64,000 bases of DNA from Peribacillus frigoritolerans (GCF_030676415.1 NZ_JAUUTW010000011.1:62001-126000), one strand, 5' to 3'. Counted from the first letter of the stretch, positions 50,967 through 60,221 are shown. Numbers and translations: made by a program. The notes: a model not told the origin generated them from the letters alone.

Positions 50967-51932
50967 CTATTCTATCCGTATGCGCGGATCGACCGCACTA
51001 AGTATGATGTCCGAAAGAAGAGTGCCAAGCAGAGTGGCAAATCCCGTCATCATGACGATGGCCGTAACAACGCTGAAATCCCGCAGACTGACTGAACTAA
51101 GGAAAAGCTGCCCAAGTCCCGGATAACTGAAAATGGTCTCGATTATGACCGCGCCGCCAATCAATCCTGTAATTTCATAACCTAAGAATGCTGCTATCGG
51201 TAAAAAGGAATTTCTCAGGATATGCCGTGAATATACTTTTGATTCAGGCACCCCCTTCGAACGCGCTGTCCTTACGAAATCCTTGATTTTATTATCGATG
51301 ATTTCATTTCGCAAATATTGGATCGTACTTGTTGTTGCAATTAAAGCTGTACTTAAAGCTGGTAAAATCAAATGATTGATCTTGCTTACAACATAGGCGA
51401 ATGTTCCTTCGTCCACCTTTGAATCGACACTGCCACCAGACGGGAACCAATCCAGGGCAAATCCGAAAACGAATAACATGATTAAAGCAAAAATGAAAAT
51501 CGGCGTGCCAAACCCTACATAGCTATAACCCGTAACGGTTTTATCCACCCAGGTATCGTTATACCTTCCGCTAAGTATGCCTAATGGAATCGCAAGCATA
51601 TATGTAAAGATCAGCGTGACCAACGCCAGGAACACCGTGTTCCAAAGCCTGTCTTCGATCACATCCATAACGGGCGTCTTATGTGTATAGGAAACACCGA
51701 AATCACCCTGTACTGCATTGGATGCCCACCTTATATATTGTTGGTACCAAGGGTCATTCAAACCCAGTTCTTCCCGGATCCTATCAAGCTCTGCCGGATT
51801 GGCCCTAGGGTTGATTTCCTGGCCTGACAGTGCATCTCCCGGCATTGCTTTTGCCATCATGAAAACGATGATGCTCAATAAAAAGAGCTGCGGGATCATA
51901 ACTAATAAACGTCTTAGGATAAACTTCCACAT
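50967..51932 (-). CDS. Oligopeptide ABC permease (AppB/OppB-like)
   Basis: The 321-residue protein has six helices, N-terminal KFILRRLLVMIPQLFLLSIIVF typical of DppB/OppB, and the coupling loop RSKGVPESKVYSRHILRNSFLP. It forms the translocation heterodimer with the AppC-like subunit. GGAGGTGG precedes the ATG. Confidence 0.92.
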   Translation of the reverse strand: MWKFILRRLLVMIPQLFLLSIIVFMMAKAMPGDALSGQEINPRANPAELDRIREELGLNDPWYQQYIRWASNAVQGDFGVSYTHKTPVMDVIEDRLWNTVFLALVTLIFTYMLAIPLGILSGRYNDTWVDKTVTGYSYVGFGTPIFIFALIMLFVFGFALDWFPSGGSVDSKVDEGTFAYVVSKINHLILPALSTALIATTSTIQYLRNEIIDNKIKDFVRTARSKGVPESKVYSRHILRNSFLPIAAFLGYEITGLIGGAVIIETIFSYPGLGQLFLSSVSLRDFSVVTAIVMMTGFATLLGTLLSDIILSAVDPRIRIE

Positions 51933-51947
51933 ATTCCTTCCACCTCC

Positions 51948-52874
51948 TTATTGTAATGCGACTCTATGTGTCGATGAGATTGGCTTCAAATCGTAAGCAC
52001 GTCCATTCTCATCGAAATATTTTGAGTAGGTAGACTCATATTCTGAGGTGAGTTTTTTTCTAAGCTGCACTTTATTTTCGCGAACTTCCGGCTCTAAATC
52101 CGGAATGGCGGCAATCAGGCGCTTTGTGTATATATGTTGGGGATTTTCATAGATTTCCTCGCTTTTGCCTTCCTCTACCAATCTACCGCGATACATAACG
52201 CCCATCCGGTCACACATATGCCGGATTACGCCTAAATCATGCCCGACAAATAAATAAGTCAAATTGAACTCCTGTTGGAGATCCTGAAGAAAATTCAATA
52301 CCTGTGCCTGAACGGAAACATCCAGTGCTGACACCGGTTCATCCGCAATGATCAGTTTAGGTTTCAATGTCAATGATCGGGCAATCCCAATCCGCTGGCG
52401 CTGCCCCCCTGAAAATTCATGGGGATACTTGTGAATCGATTCCGGACTGAGTCCGACTTTGTCCAAGAAGTCCTGTACGATTTTCTTTTCCTCTGAAGGT
52501 GATAACCGTTCGAAGTTCCTAAGCGGTTCGGCAATGATGTCCAGTACCCTCTTCTTGGGATTCAATGATGAATACGGGTCTTGGAAAATCATTTGGATAT
52601 CTTTTCTAAATGGTTTAATTTCTCTTCTACTTAAAGATGCCAAATCCCTGCCTTCAAACAGGATTTGTCCGGATGTCACCTCATTCAGTTTGACCACTGC
52701 CTTGCCTGTCGTGGACTTGCCGCTTCCGGATTCCCCGACCAAACCATATGTTTCCCCTTGCTGTAACTCAAAGGAAACACCGTCCACTGCCTTTACGTGA
52801 TCGACCACCCTTCTGAAAAAACCGCCCCTTATTGGAAAATGCACTTTCAAATTATCTACTTTGAGTAATGTCAT
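51948..52874 (-). CDS. Oligopeptide ABC ATPase (AppF/OppF-like)
   Basis: The protein is about 308 residues: Walker A GESGSGKSTTGK, Q-loop IFQDPYSSLNPK, signature FSGGQRQRIGIARSL, Walker B LIIADEPVSALDVS, and the C-terminal peptide-transporter extension (oligo_HPY). ATG 52874 was chosen (TLLKVDNLKVHFP) although AAGGAG is 12 bases away. It overlaps the end of the AppD-like gene by 23 bases. Confidence 0.92.
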   Translation of the reverse strand: MTLLKVDNLKVHFPIRGGFFRRVVDHVKAVDGVSFELQQGETYGLVGESGSGKSTTGKAVVKLNEVTSGQILFEGRDLASLSRREIKPFRKDIQMIFQDPYSSLNPKKRVLDIIAEPLRNFERLSPSEEKKIVQDFLDKVGLSPESIHKYPHEFSGGQRQRIGIARSLTLKPKLIIADEPVSALDVSVQAQVLNFLQDLQQEFNLTYLFVGHDLGVIRHMCDRMGVMYRGRLVEEGKSEEIYENPQHIYTKRLIAAIPDLEPEVRENKVQLRKKLTSEYESTYSKYFDENGRAYDLKPISSTHRVALQ

Positions 52875-53877
52875 GGGCCGATGCATCTCCTTCAGCTTGA
52901 AAATAAAATTCTTTATAGCAGGTACAGCGCACAAAATGATCGTTGCCCACTTCGTGAAGTAGAGGCGTCTCTTCATGCGCATGTTTAGGTACCCAAGGGA
53001 TCCTATCTTGGAAGCGGCATCCTATCCGATCCATTTTCGCTATCGATGGAACGATTCCCTCGATAACATGCAAACGATTTTTCTCGTTTGCAGCCGAAGG
53101 AATCGAATTTAATAACGACCTCGTATATGGATGCAACGGATTGTTGAATATCTCTTTAACACTTCCCGTTTCCACTACCTGACCTGCATACATGACAACG
53201 ATCCTGTCAGCGACCTCTGCTACGACGCTCAGATCATGTGTAATTAAGATGATCCCCATTTTTGTCCTGCTTTGGATATCTTTCAGCAGATCAAGTATTT
53301 GCGCTTGAATCGTAACATCGAGTGCCGTCGTGGGTTCATCGGCAATGACCAGTGCAGGGTTGCAAGCAATGGCAATCGAGATCATTGCCCTTTGCCGCAT
53401 TCCGCCCGAGAGCTCATGAGGATATTGCTTGTACGTCCGTTCAGGGTATGGAATTCCCACTTGTGTCAAAAGTTCGATCGTCCTGTTCTTTTTTTCAGCA
53501 CTGGAGAGTTCAGTATGGTAATCAAGATTCTCCTCGATCTGCTTTCCGATGGTCATGAGCGGGTTCAACGCCGTTAAAGGTTCCTGGAATATCATACCCA
53601 ATTCCTTACCACGGACTTTATTCATTTGCACTTCATTCAACTTTAGTAGATTTTGACCTTTATAATTGATGTTTCCCTCGGATTTCGTTCTCTGCTTATT
53701 ATGTAATTGCATGATAGATAAGGCCAATGCACTCTTTCCACAACCTGATTCTCCAACAACAGCTACAATTTCATTTTCATTCACCGTAAACGAAACATCA
53801 TCCACCGCTGCATGATATTTGTTACCGATTCGAAATGAGGTAGTTAGGTTTTCTATTTGTAAAATAGCTTTCTTCAT
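52852..53877 (-). CDS. Oligopeptide ABC ATPase (AppD/OppD-like)
   Basis: The 341-residue protein has Walker A GESGCGKSALALS, MIFQEPLTALNPLM, signature LSGGMRQRAMISIAIA, Walker B LVIADEPTTALDVT, and a C-terminal Cys-containing region. In OppD proteins this region can bind an Fe-S cluster; here it has C-R-F...C-T-C. It is the first gene of the operon. A CodY-like box lies about 40 bases upstream. Confidence 0.92.
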   Translation of the reverse strand: MKKAILQIENLTTSFRIGNKYHAAVDDVSFTVNENEIVAVVGESGCGKSALALSIMQLHNKQRTKSEGNINYKGQNLLKLNEVQMNKVRGKELGMIFQEPLTALNPLMTIGKQIEENLDYHTELSSAEKKNRTIELLTQVGIPYPERTYKQYPHELSGGMRQRAMISIAIACNPALVIADEPTTALDVTIQAQILDLLKDIQSRTKMGIILITHDLSVVAEVADRIVVMYAGQVVETGSVKEIFNNPLHPYTRSLLNSIPSAANEKNRLHVIEGIVPSIAKMDRIGCRFQDRIPWVPKHAHEETPLLHEVGNDHFVRCTCYKEFYFQAEGDASAHDITQSR

Positions 53878-53915
53878 CCTTGCTCCCCCTAAACAATTTT
53901 ATCGGGAAAATAATT

Positions 53916-53930
53916 AATCTTCTGATAATT
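53916..53930. promoter_or_regulatory. CodY-like box upstream of the oligopeptide operon
   Basis: AATCTTCTGATAATT matches the CodY consensus AATTTTCWGAAAATT at 13 of 15 positions, 39-53 bases before the AppD-like start. Partial matches lie near 53975 and 54015. Confidence 0.6.
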
Positions 53931-54369
53931 ATTTAAAATTTTAATCATTTTTTTACAATTATACAATAGTTTTTATTGAAAATAATCACATTTTTTTCAT
54001 ATTTTATAACTTTAGGAATAATTTTCTGCACTGAAAAATCGTTTCCTTTATAACTGTTATACAGTAAAGTTTTGAAGTCCGATTAATTGTAAAGAACCAA
54101 CAATTTTAATTTTATTATTTTAAGATAACTATTTTAAAGTTCATACCTATTTATTGACCCTGTCGTTTTACGTACTGCAGAATGGTTCGAAGTTAATTAT
54201 TTTAATATTTCAGAAAAGTTAGTATATTTGTAAGAATATCATAAAAAAGGTAATTACTTCATATATATTTCAATACTTTAAAAAAAACACCTAATTTTCA
54301 TTAAATGCAATGAAACCTTTTTAAAACAGATTCGTAGAAAACGTAGAAAATAAATGATGAGGTGATTGA
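53931..54369. other. AT-rich divergent intergenic region
   Basis: About 440 very AT-rich bases between the divergent oligopeptide operon and the BI-1 gene hold promoter regions for both. No ORF with a ribosome site is visible. Confidence 0.5.
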
Positions 54370-55005
54370 ATGTATTCACAAACTGTACAAACATATATGC
54401 CGTCCGTCATGCGGACGTTCGCTTTATCACTTGCTGTTTCCGTTTTAGGGATGGCTCTCGGCACTTTTGTTCCGCCATCCTTGTTTCTTCCTTTAGCGAT
54501 ACTAGAGATCGCCATGTTGATTGGAGCATTCATATTGCGGAGGAAAAAAGCCATCGGTTACACATTTTTGTATAGTTTCACATTGATTTCAGGAATTACG
54601 ACCTATCCGATCATTGCACATTACCTAGCAGCTGCAGGGGCAAATGTGGTGATCTTGGCAGGTGTTACGACGACAGTCGTATTTGGAGGACTGGCGGTTT
54701 ATGCTACAACCACCAAAAGGGACCTTTCTTTCTTGGGAGGAATGTTATTTGCGGCCTTGCTAGCTTTAGTGGTCATTAGCATTTTCAACATTTTCTCTCC
54801 ATTAAGCTCTACAGCCATGCTGGTCTTTTCCTTTATTGGGATTTTAGTTTTCAGTGGTTATATTTTATATGATTTCAATCGAATGAAGCATTACGGGGTA
54901 ACAGCCGAAGAAGTACCGCTCATGGCCTTGAATCTATATCTTGATTTCATTAACCTATTCATTAACATCTTGCGCTTCTTTGGTATTTTAGCAAGCGATG
55001 ACTAA
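54370..55005 (+). CDS. Bax inhibitor-1 (BI-1/YccA, YetJ-like) family protein
   Basis: The 211-residue protein has seven membrane helices and BI-1 hallmarks, such as VFSGYILYDFNRMKH with one Asp of the family's pH-sensing pair and the C-terminal ALNLYLDFINLFINILRFFG with the other. B. subtilis YetJ is a pH-sensitive Ca2+ leak channel; the same activity is inferred. GAGGTGA precedes the ATG. Its terminator hairpin at 55046-55072 has been split from its U-run by an IS. Confidence 0.92.
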   Translation: MYSQTVQTYMPSVMRTFALSLAVSVLGMALGTFVPPSLFLPLAILEIAMLIGAFILRRKKAIGYTFLYSFTLISGITTYPIIAHYLAAAGANVVILAGVTTTVVFGGLAVYATTTKRDLSFLGGMLFAALLALVVISIFNIFSPLSSTAMLVFSFIGILVFSGYILYDFNRMKHYGVTAEEVPLMALNLYLDFINLFINILRFFGILASDD

Positions 55006-55045
55006 AAGGCAAATAGAATCAAATCTTACAAGATATAACATAAGA

Positions 55046-55072
55046 AAAACGCTTGGACTTATCCAAGCGTCT
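55046..55072. repeat. 27-bp target duplication, left copy (BI-1 terminator hairpin)
   Basis: Hairpin ACGCTTGGA-ctta-TCCAAGCGT. The last 22 bases are identical to 56126-56147. The U-run expected after GCGTC is missing here because the IS starts at 55073. Confidence 0.85.
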
Positions 55073-55160
55073 CAGACTGTAGACAAACTCGATGAAAATC
55101 GAGTTTGTCTATTTTTATGGCTTGTACAATTTGGACGTTGATTTCCACTCCAGGCACTCG

Positions 55161-55235
55161 CTTTCCGCGGGCGGTCGGGGAGCCTCCTCGGCTTTCGCCT
55201 GCGGGGTCTCCCCTAGACGCGCTTTTCCCGCAGGA
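55161..55235 (+). ncRNA. Structured GC-rich leader of the IS
   Basis: Stems: GCGGG (55167-55171) with CCCGC (55227-55231); GTC-GGGGAG (55174-55182) with CTCCCC-TA-GAC (55208-55218); GGC/GCC inner hairpin near 55190-55199. C-G at 31107/31149 becomes G-C at 55177/55213 in this copy, and the inner stem changes length symmetrically. Confidence 0.6.
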
Positions 55236-55345
55236 GTCTCGTACCTTCCGTTCCAATCAACTTTGTCTTACCTTTTAGATAGAACACTTTTGCCTGGAGT
55301 CATTTTTGTTTTAAAATAGAAGGATTAAAACTTGAGGTGATGAGG

Positions 55346-56008
55346 ATGCTTTCTAAACATGATTCTATTCAGCGAGATCAACTTGAAATGATTACTTTAG
55401 ATCAACTGGTGCCACCGAACCATTTGGTTCGTAAAATGGAGGCTGCCATTGACTTCACTTTCATTTATGACTTGGTGAAAGATATGTATTCAGAGGTAGG
55501 ACGCCCAAGTATTGATCCAGTTATTTTAGTTAAACTGACTTTCATTCAATATACCTTCGGTATTCGTTCCATGCGTAAAACGATTGAAGAAGTTGAAACC
55601 AATATGGCTTACCGTTGGTTCTTAGGCTATGGTTTCCATGATAAAGTACCTCATTTCTCTACGTTCGGGAAAAATTATGAGCGACGCTTTAAAGATACAG
55701 ACCTGTTTGAACAGATTTTCTATCGCATTTTAATGACAGCTGCTAATAAAAAGTTAATAAGTGCTGAACACGTTTTCGTGGATTCCACACATGTGAAAGC
55801 CAGTGCGAATAAACGGAAATTTGAAAAGAAAATCGTTCGTAAAGAAACGATTGAGCGTGTATTCGCAGATGCAAAAGAAAAGCATGGTATGCGTTGGACT
55901 ACTTTAAGGGGACTTAAAAAATTGTCGATGCAAGCGATGCTTACTTTCGCTGCCATTAATTTAAAGAAGATGGCCACGTGGACATGGCAAGGTCCTAAAA
56001 TGGCTTAA
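55346..56008 (+). pseudogene. IS1182-family transposase, internally deleted (221 codons)
   Basis: The N-terminal half is typical: LSKHDSIQRDQLEMITLDQL, then DUF772-like VGRPSIDPVILVKLTFIQYTFGIRSMRKT and the first catalytic region HVFVDSTHVKASANK. After KKIVRKE the frame jumps to TIERVFADAKEKHGMRWTTLRG, the conserved C-terminal end, so the central 200 or so residues with the second catalytic Asp are missing. The junction RKET is a sequence that occurs twice in full-length relatives as I recall them, suggesting deletion between repeats. GAGGTGA precedes the ATG. Confidence 0.85.
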
Positions 56009-56120
56009 CATAGTGGCTCGAAGAGCCCAAATCTCTTAACCTTTGGTCAAAATTTTTAATAGGGAATTTCAAAAGGGGTTCGGAATTTTTTAATTCCGAA
56101 CCCCTTTTGTCTACAAACTG

Positions 56121-56147
56121 AGACGGCTTGGACTTATCCAAGCGTCT
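56121..56147. repeat. 27-bp target duplication, right copy (BI-1 terminator with U-run)
   Basis: It matches 55046-55072 except three of the first five bases. Here the hairpin is followed by TTTTTAC, so this copy kept the working terminator end. Confidence 0.85.
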
Positions 56148-56303
56148 TTTTACATTTCATTCCCATACGGATAATATCATCGCTGAAAGAACCCTATTCA
56201 TGAGAGTACTGATTTTCCCAAAACCCCTGTTGATGAATAAAAGACCAAATCACAATGTATTTGGCCTCAATCATTAATAAGAACGGCTGAAGGGATGCGT
56301 ATC

Positions 56304-56846
56304 TTATTTATATAATCCTGGATTTGATTGATCGGCCCATGGCAGTTTCACACCGAAAGTACTTGCAATGAACTGTGTATCTTCCCTTCTTTTTTTCCTT
56401 ATTTGGGCCCGTTGTTTTGCTGATTCATTTAAATTCATTTCCATCTCTGTTTCAGGAACCAAACGCGGAACCGGAATTGGTTTACCTTCTTCATTAATGG
56501 CAACAAATGTCAAGAAAGAAATGACGCATAAATTCCGATCTCCTGTAACTAAATCCTCTGCAATCACCTTTACGATGATTTCCATTGATGTTCTGCCCGT
56601 ATAAGTCACGAAGCTTTCAAGGCAAACTGCATTTCCTTCGTGAATAGGGTGCAAGAAATCGACAGAATCAGTTGATGCCGTAACGACGTTGCTTCGCGCA
56701 TGACGCATGGCTGATATAGCCGCTACATCATCAATGTATGCCATTAATTTCCCTCCGAACATCGTACCAATATTATTTGTATCCGGCGGGAGGACAAGGC
56801 TTGTTTTTATGACCAAAGAGTCCCGGCAATTTTTTATTTCTTCCAT
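56304..56846 (-). CDS. Acyl-CoA thioesterase (YkhA-like hotdog protein)
   Basis: The 180-residue hotdog-fold protein has VLPPDTNNIGTMFGGKLMAYIDDVAAISA, read as NNIGTMFGGKLMAYID, with the catalytic Asp/Asn region, and ASTDSVDFLHPI. B. subtilis YkhA is the closest family I recognise; members hydrolyse medium/long acyl-CoA. A basic C-terminal tail (RAQIRKKRRED) follows. The ATG is preceded by AAGGAGTG. Monocistronic. Confidence 0.9.
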   Translation of the reverse strand: MEEIKNCRDSLVIKTSLVLPPDTNNIGTMFGGKLMAYIDDVAAISAMRHARSNVVTASTDSVDFLHPIHEGNAVCLESFVTYTGRTSMEIIVKVIAEDLVTGDRNLCVISFLTFVAINEEGKPIPVPRLVPETEMEMNLNESAKQRAQIRKKRREDTQFIASTFGVKLPWADQSNPGLYK

Positions 56847-56977
56847 GGTGACTGCACTCCTTTATGTCTGATTTCTCACTAGTTCACTTTATCGAATTCT
56901 TACCTGTAAAGCAATTCACATGCTTATTTTCCTGCTTTTAGTCAAAATTATGCGGCTTATAATGAAGCCACCCACTT

Positions 56978-57517
56978 TCAATGCCCTTTTGGCCGCTTGC
57001 CTTGTTGCAGCTCACGCAGACTCAAGTCAAATGTCATTTGTAAATGCGGATAATCCTTGAACCCTGCCCAATCCCCTCCCCAATCAAAGCCTAACCCTTT
57101 AGCGATGGTTACGACTTCCATCCAATCTGACTTTCCATTATCGTTGCCGTCATAACGCATATCCCAAATGGCCTCGCCTTGTTTGTTAAGGAGGGCAAAA
57201 TCTATCGCCAAACCGAAATTATGCAGCGACTCGCCACCTCTTGCATTCGTTACGATGTTCCCCGAGCCTGATCGGCCCTTTTCATAGAGTTCATTTTGCT
57301 CAGCTAAAGACCGGAACCCTGCCGTAATGATTACCGGGATGCCTTTGTCATTAGCCTGTTGAATGAGCTCGTCTTTTTTTTCGGCGACGATTGGATTCAG
57401 CTCGTCAGTCAGTTCGATTTCATCTAGATCAGGCGGAAGCATATACTTGAACAAGAGCCCCAGCAACAATCCGAAAAAGCCCAATACAAAACATGTCCTT
57501 ACCCAAGTGGCTTTCAC
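56978..57517 (-). CDS. M15 family peptidoglycan peptidase (CwlK/VanY-like)
   Basis: The 179-residue protein has an N-terminal membrane anchor (about 6-26) and the M15 zinc site: SLHNFGLAIDFAL (His...Asp), a central GFRS/EQNELYEKG motif and DYPHLQM with the last His. Members cleave L-Ala-D-Glu or D-Ala-D-Ala bonds in peptidoglycan. Length fits CwlK. Which bond it cuts cannot be read. Confidence 0.9.
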   Translation of the reverse strand: MKATWVRTCFVLGFFGLLLGLLFKYMLPPDLDEIELTDELNPIVAEKKDELIQQANDKGIPVIITAGFRSLAEQNELYEKGRSGSGNIVTNARGGESLHNFGLAIDFALLNKQGEAIWDMRYDGNDNGKSDWMEVVTIAKGLGFDWGGDWAGFKDYPHLQMTFDLSLRELQQGKRPKGH

Positions 57518-57592
57518 TGAAAAAATCCTTCCTTTACGATTATCTGTCTGAAAGTGAAAAACTCAACCAAAGACGGATGAGTTTTTCTTCTA

Positions 57593-58075
57593 TTATATCT
57601 TTGCTTTCAATACTTCAATTTGCAATAAATGCCGTTTTTCATGTAGTCCCACAAACGGTATCCATTGCTTCAGGCTTAAATCTTTAAACAAAGGATGTGG
57701 AAAAGACTTTTGTTCGAGATCAATTTCCTTTGCATGGTCAACGACCTGTACAAAAGCCTTTCGGGATTCGGACAACTTATCCTTAACTTCATTCAAAGTT
57801 TGGTATGATTCTGAAGGAATGACAAATGGCGGGGCCTGGACCTTCACTTCACGATTTAAAGTAAGCTCGATCGGTTTATCCACAGAAGGAATGCTATCAT
57901 CGCTTTTCAATTTATCGGAAATGCTCTTTGTTATGGCCCTCTCCATTAAATATAAATGATCCAAAACCTGGATGATGCTCCATCATCCTGTTTCAGGATG
58001 GCCGTTCAGCTGTTCATCCAATAGTCCGTTGACCGCATTTAAAAGTTCTTCCCTGATTTTTTCATTTTCATTCAT
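57593..58075 (-). pseudogene. DinB family gene interrupted by an in-frame TGA
   Basis: ATG 58075 follows AAGAGGAG and reads NENEKIREELLNAVNGLLDE, then QLNGHPETG, then TGA (57983-57985), then directly WSIIQVLDHLYLMERAI and 120 more residues ending EKRHLLQIEVLKAKI. This is the normal DinB four-helix plan with the first metal His in LDHL and later His in GLHEKRH. A single base change explains the break. A protein restarted at 57964 would lack helix 1. Confidence 0.8.
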
Positions 58076-58260
58076 TTTTAGCATCTCCTCTTAAAAGCCT
58101 CGCTAATCTCCTTTAATTATTCCATGTCCTATAGGAAAGTGTAAAATAATAATACTTTTTGACAGAAACGAACCGATTAAAAGTTTCTATTTTTTGAAAA
58201 GCTCTATGATAATCATAAAGGGAAAATTCATCAAGGATAGTCTAAATAGGAGTGATCGCT

Positions 58261-59249
58261 ATGAGTGGAGGACATATTCCATTCAGCCACAAAGGCCGCA
58301 GTGCCATGCATGCAATACCCTCAAAAGGAAGCATATGGTTGATGCTCAAACAAATGTTCAATCGGGTCCCATCCAAATGGAAGTTTAGCACTTTGGTTTT
58401 ATGTATCATGCTTTTCATTTCATTGCTTGAGTTCTCCATCCCCCAGTTGACGCAGTTTACGATTGATAAAATCATTCCCGAAAAAAATATGACTCGTTAA
58501 TCTGGATTGGCGCAGGAATCCTTTGTGCTGCCATCTTATTGGCTTTACTGAACTACTTTAACAGCTATATCGTTTCCAAGGTCGGTCAAACGGCTATTAT
58601 GGATATACGGAATAGCATGTATGACCATATTCAAACACTGGATATGAAATTCTTTGATAAAAACCGTACCGGAGACTTAATGTCCCGGTTGACCAATGAT
58701 GTCAAAGATGTGTCACTGAAATCATTACGGGGACAAATAGGAATTGTTTCCCAGGATATCATTTTATTCAACGGTTCCATCCGTGATAACATCTTGTATG
58801 GCAAACTTGATGCTACAGATGATGAAATCATCGAATCCGCCAAAGCGGCAAATGCGCATGACTTTATCAGTGCCTTTCCTGATGGTTATGATTCTCAAAT
58901 TGGAGAGCGCGGAGTCAAGCTCTCAGGCGGACAAAAACAGCGAATTGCCATTGCCAGGGCACTTTTGAAAAATCCGCAAATCATCATTCTCGATGAAGCA
59001 ACGGCGGCCTTGGATACAGAATCCGAACATTTGATCCAGGAAGCATTGTCACGTTTATTGATAAACCGCACTTCAATAGTCATTGCACATCGTTTATCAA
59101 CCATTCATGATGCCGATCAAATTATCGTTCTGGAAAAAGGGCAGGTTCATGAAAAAGGAACACATGAACAGTTATTGCAAAACAACGGCAGATACAAGCA
59201 GCTCCATGACTTGCAGTTCCCCCAACTAAAAGCCCTATCAAATTCCTAG
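58261..59249 (+). pseudogene. ABC exporter gene broken by a frameshift and a large internal deletion
   Basis: ATG 58261 follows AGGAG. The first frame (SGGHIPFSHKGRSAMH..., ending IPEKN) shifts at an A7 run (58481-58487) into [19 protein letters not shown]. The second part goes from [20 protein letters not shown] of the membrane domain directly into [16 protein letters not shown] of the ATPase. About 270 residues, including four helices and Walker A, are lost. Signature [15 protein letters not shown], Walker B IIILDEAT and the H-loop remain. No active transporter is possible. The type is an MsbA/LmrA-like homodimeric exporter. Confidence 0.88.
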
Positions 59250-59261
59250 CGACTTAGCAGG

Positions 59262-59299
59262 CAAAAATGCACAGAAAACCTTCCTGTGCATTTTTGCTT
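59262..59299. terminator. Bidirectional terminator
   Basis: AAAATGCACAG / CTGTGCATTTT with A- and T-rich flanks lies between the broken ABC gene and the convergent GDSL hydrolase gene. Confidence 0.88.
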
Positions 59300-60001
59300 T
59301 CATTTGAAATCATAACTTTCCAAAACCCGATTCGCAATGAGTTGATACCCTTTTTCATTCGGATGTAACTTATCACTGAAATACTCCTTTTTCTTTTTAT
59401 CTTCAAAAAGATCATTCGTAGGAATGAATAACATCCTTTTATCTTTATCCGCTATTCCCTTTATCGACTGGTTATAATCGCGAATTTGCTTTTCAAGTTT
59501 TTGATTGTTTTTAATTGGGTTATATAGTCCTACAACCAGAATATCCGCTTTATCGTTTGCCTCTATCAGTGTTGAGGTAATCTTTTTCAGATGGCTGATA
59601 TACTCCCGTTTACCCTCATTGATTTTTCGGTCACTTATTTTCTCCAAGTCCCCTCCGTTACTATTGATCAAGTCATTCGTTCCAATATAAACGATGAAAG
59701 TATCGGCTTCATCAAGTTTCGTTTTAATGCGGTTATCATCAAGCTGTTTCATCACCCCATCCGTTTCCTGGCCTTTTATACCGTAATTCCAAAAACTCAC
59801 TTTTTGTTCCGATTGCGGATTATTCAATTCATCCTCAAGGCCTTCTATATATCCTTCCCCACCCTTATCCCCTTTTCCATAAGTTAATGAATCCCCAAAA
59901 GCCATCACCCTTTGCACATCTTCCGACTGCGTGGACTGAAATTCATATGCAGCAAAACATATAACTAGTACTATAATCAATAAACCTGCCAATTTTTTCA
60001 T
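59300..60001 (-). CDS. SGNH/GDSL hydrolase family protein
   Basis: The 233-residue protein has an N-terminal signal or anchor helix (MKKLAGLLIIVLVICFAAYEF). The SGNH blocks are FGDSLTYGKG (Ser), NYGIKGQ (Gly), GTNDLI (Asn) and DKLHPNEKGY (Asp-His). It is likely an exported esterase or lysophospholipase-like enzyme (B. subtilis YpmR type); the substrate is unknown. GGAGAA precedes the ATG. Confidence 0.9.
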   Translation of the reverse strand: MKKLAGLLIIVLVICFAAYEFQSTQSEDVQRVMAFGDSLTYGKGDKGGEGYIEGLEDELNNPQSEQKVSFWNYGIKGQETDGVMKQLDDNRIKTKLDEADTFIVYIGTNDLINSNGGDLEKISDRKINEGKREYISHLKKITSTLIEANDKADILVVGLYNPIKNNQKLEKQIRDYNQSIKGIADKDKRMLFIPTNDLFEDKKKKEYFSDKLHPNEKGYQLIANRVLESYDFK

Positions 60002-60221
60002 TAGGTTCTCCTCTTGTCTTTTTACTAGAAGTATTTAATCTCTTACATACCCAAAAAACCTGCAGTCTTAACATAAAAAAAGAATTGTCAGATAAAGAGT
60101 AAAGAGTGTATGATAATATAAAAACTTTCAATGGATTGGGTGTCATATACCGTCCCTTCAACAAAAAACGGGGTACCCTTCATTCTGGAGATTGAATAAG
60201 TGATAGTTAGGAGTTTAAATC

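Larger units (their letters stand above)
55073..56120 (+). mobile_element. 1,048-bp IS1182-like element with shortened transposase
   Basis: The ends are the same as at 31003 (CAGACTGTAGACAAAC ... GTCTACAAACTG), with the left-end GACAAACTCGAT hairpin, structured GC-rich leader and right-end GGGGTTCGGAATT hairpin followed by TTTTG. It carries a 221-codon transposase frame where the family normally has about 450-480. It is flanked by 27-bp segments containing the duplicated BI-1 terminator hairpin. Probably non-autonomous. Confidence 0.9.

Noticed and set aside
55059-55256. ORFs in the GC-rich IS leader on both strands (also 31022-31436)
   Set aside because: Frames differ between the two copies, and the differences are compensatory at base-pair level rather than synonymous, so structure rather than protein explains conservation.
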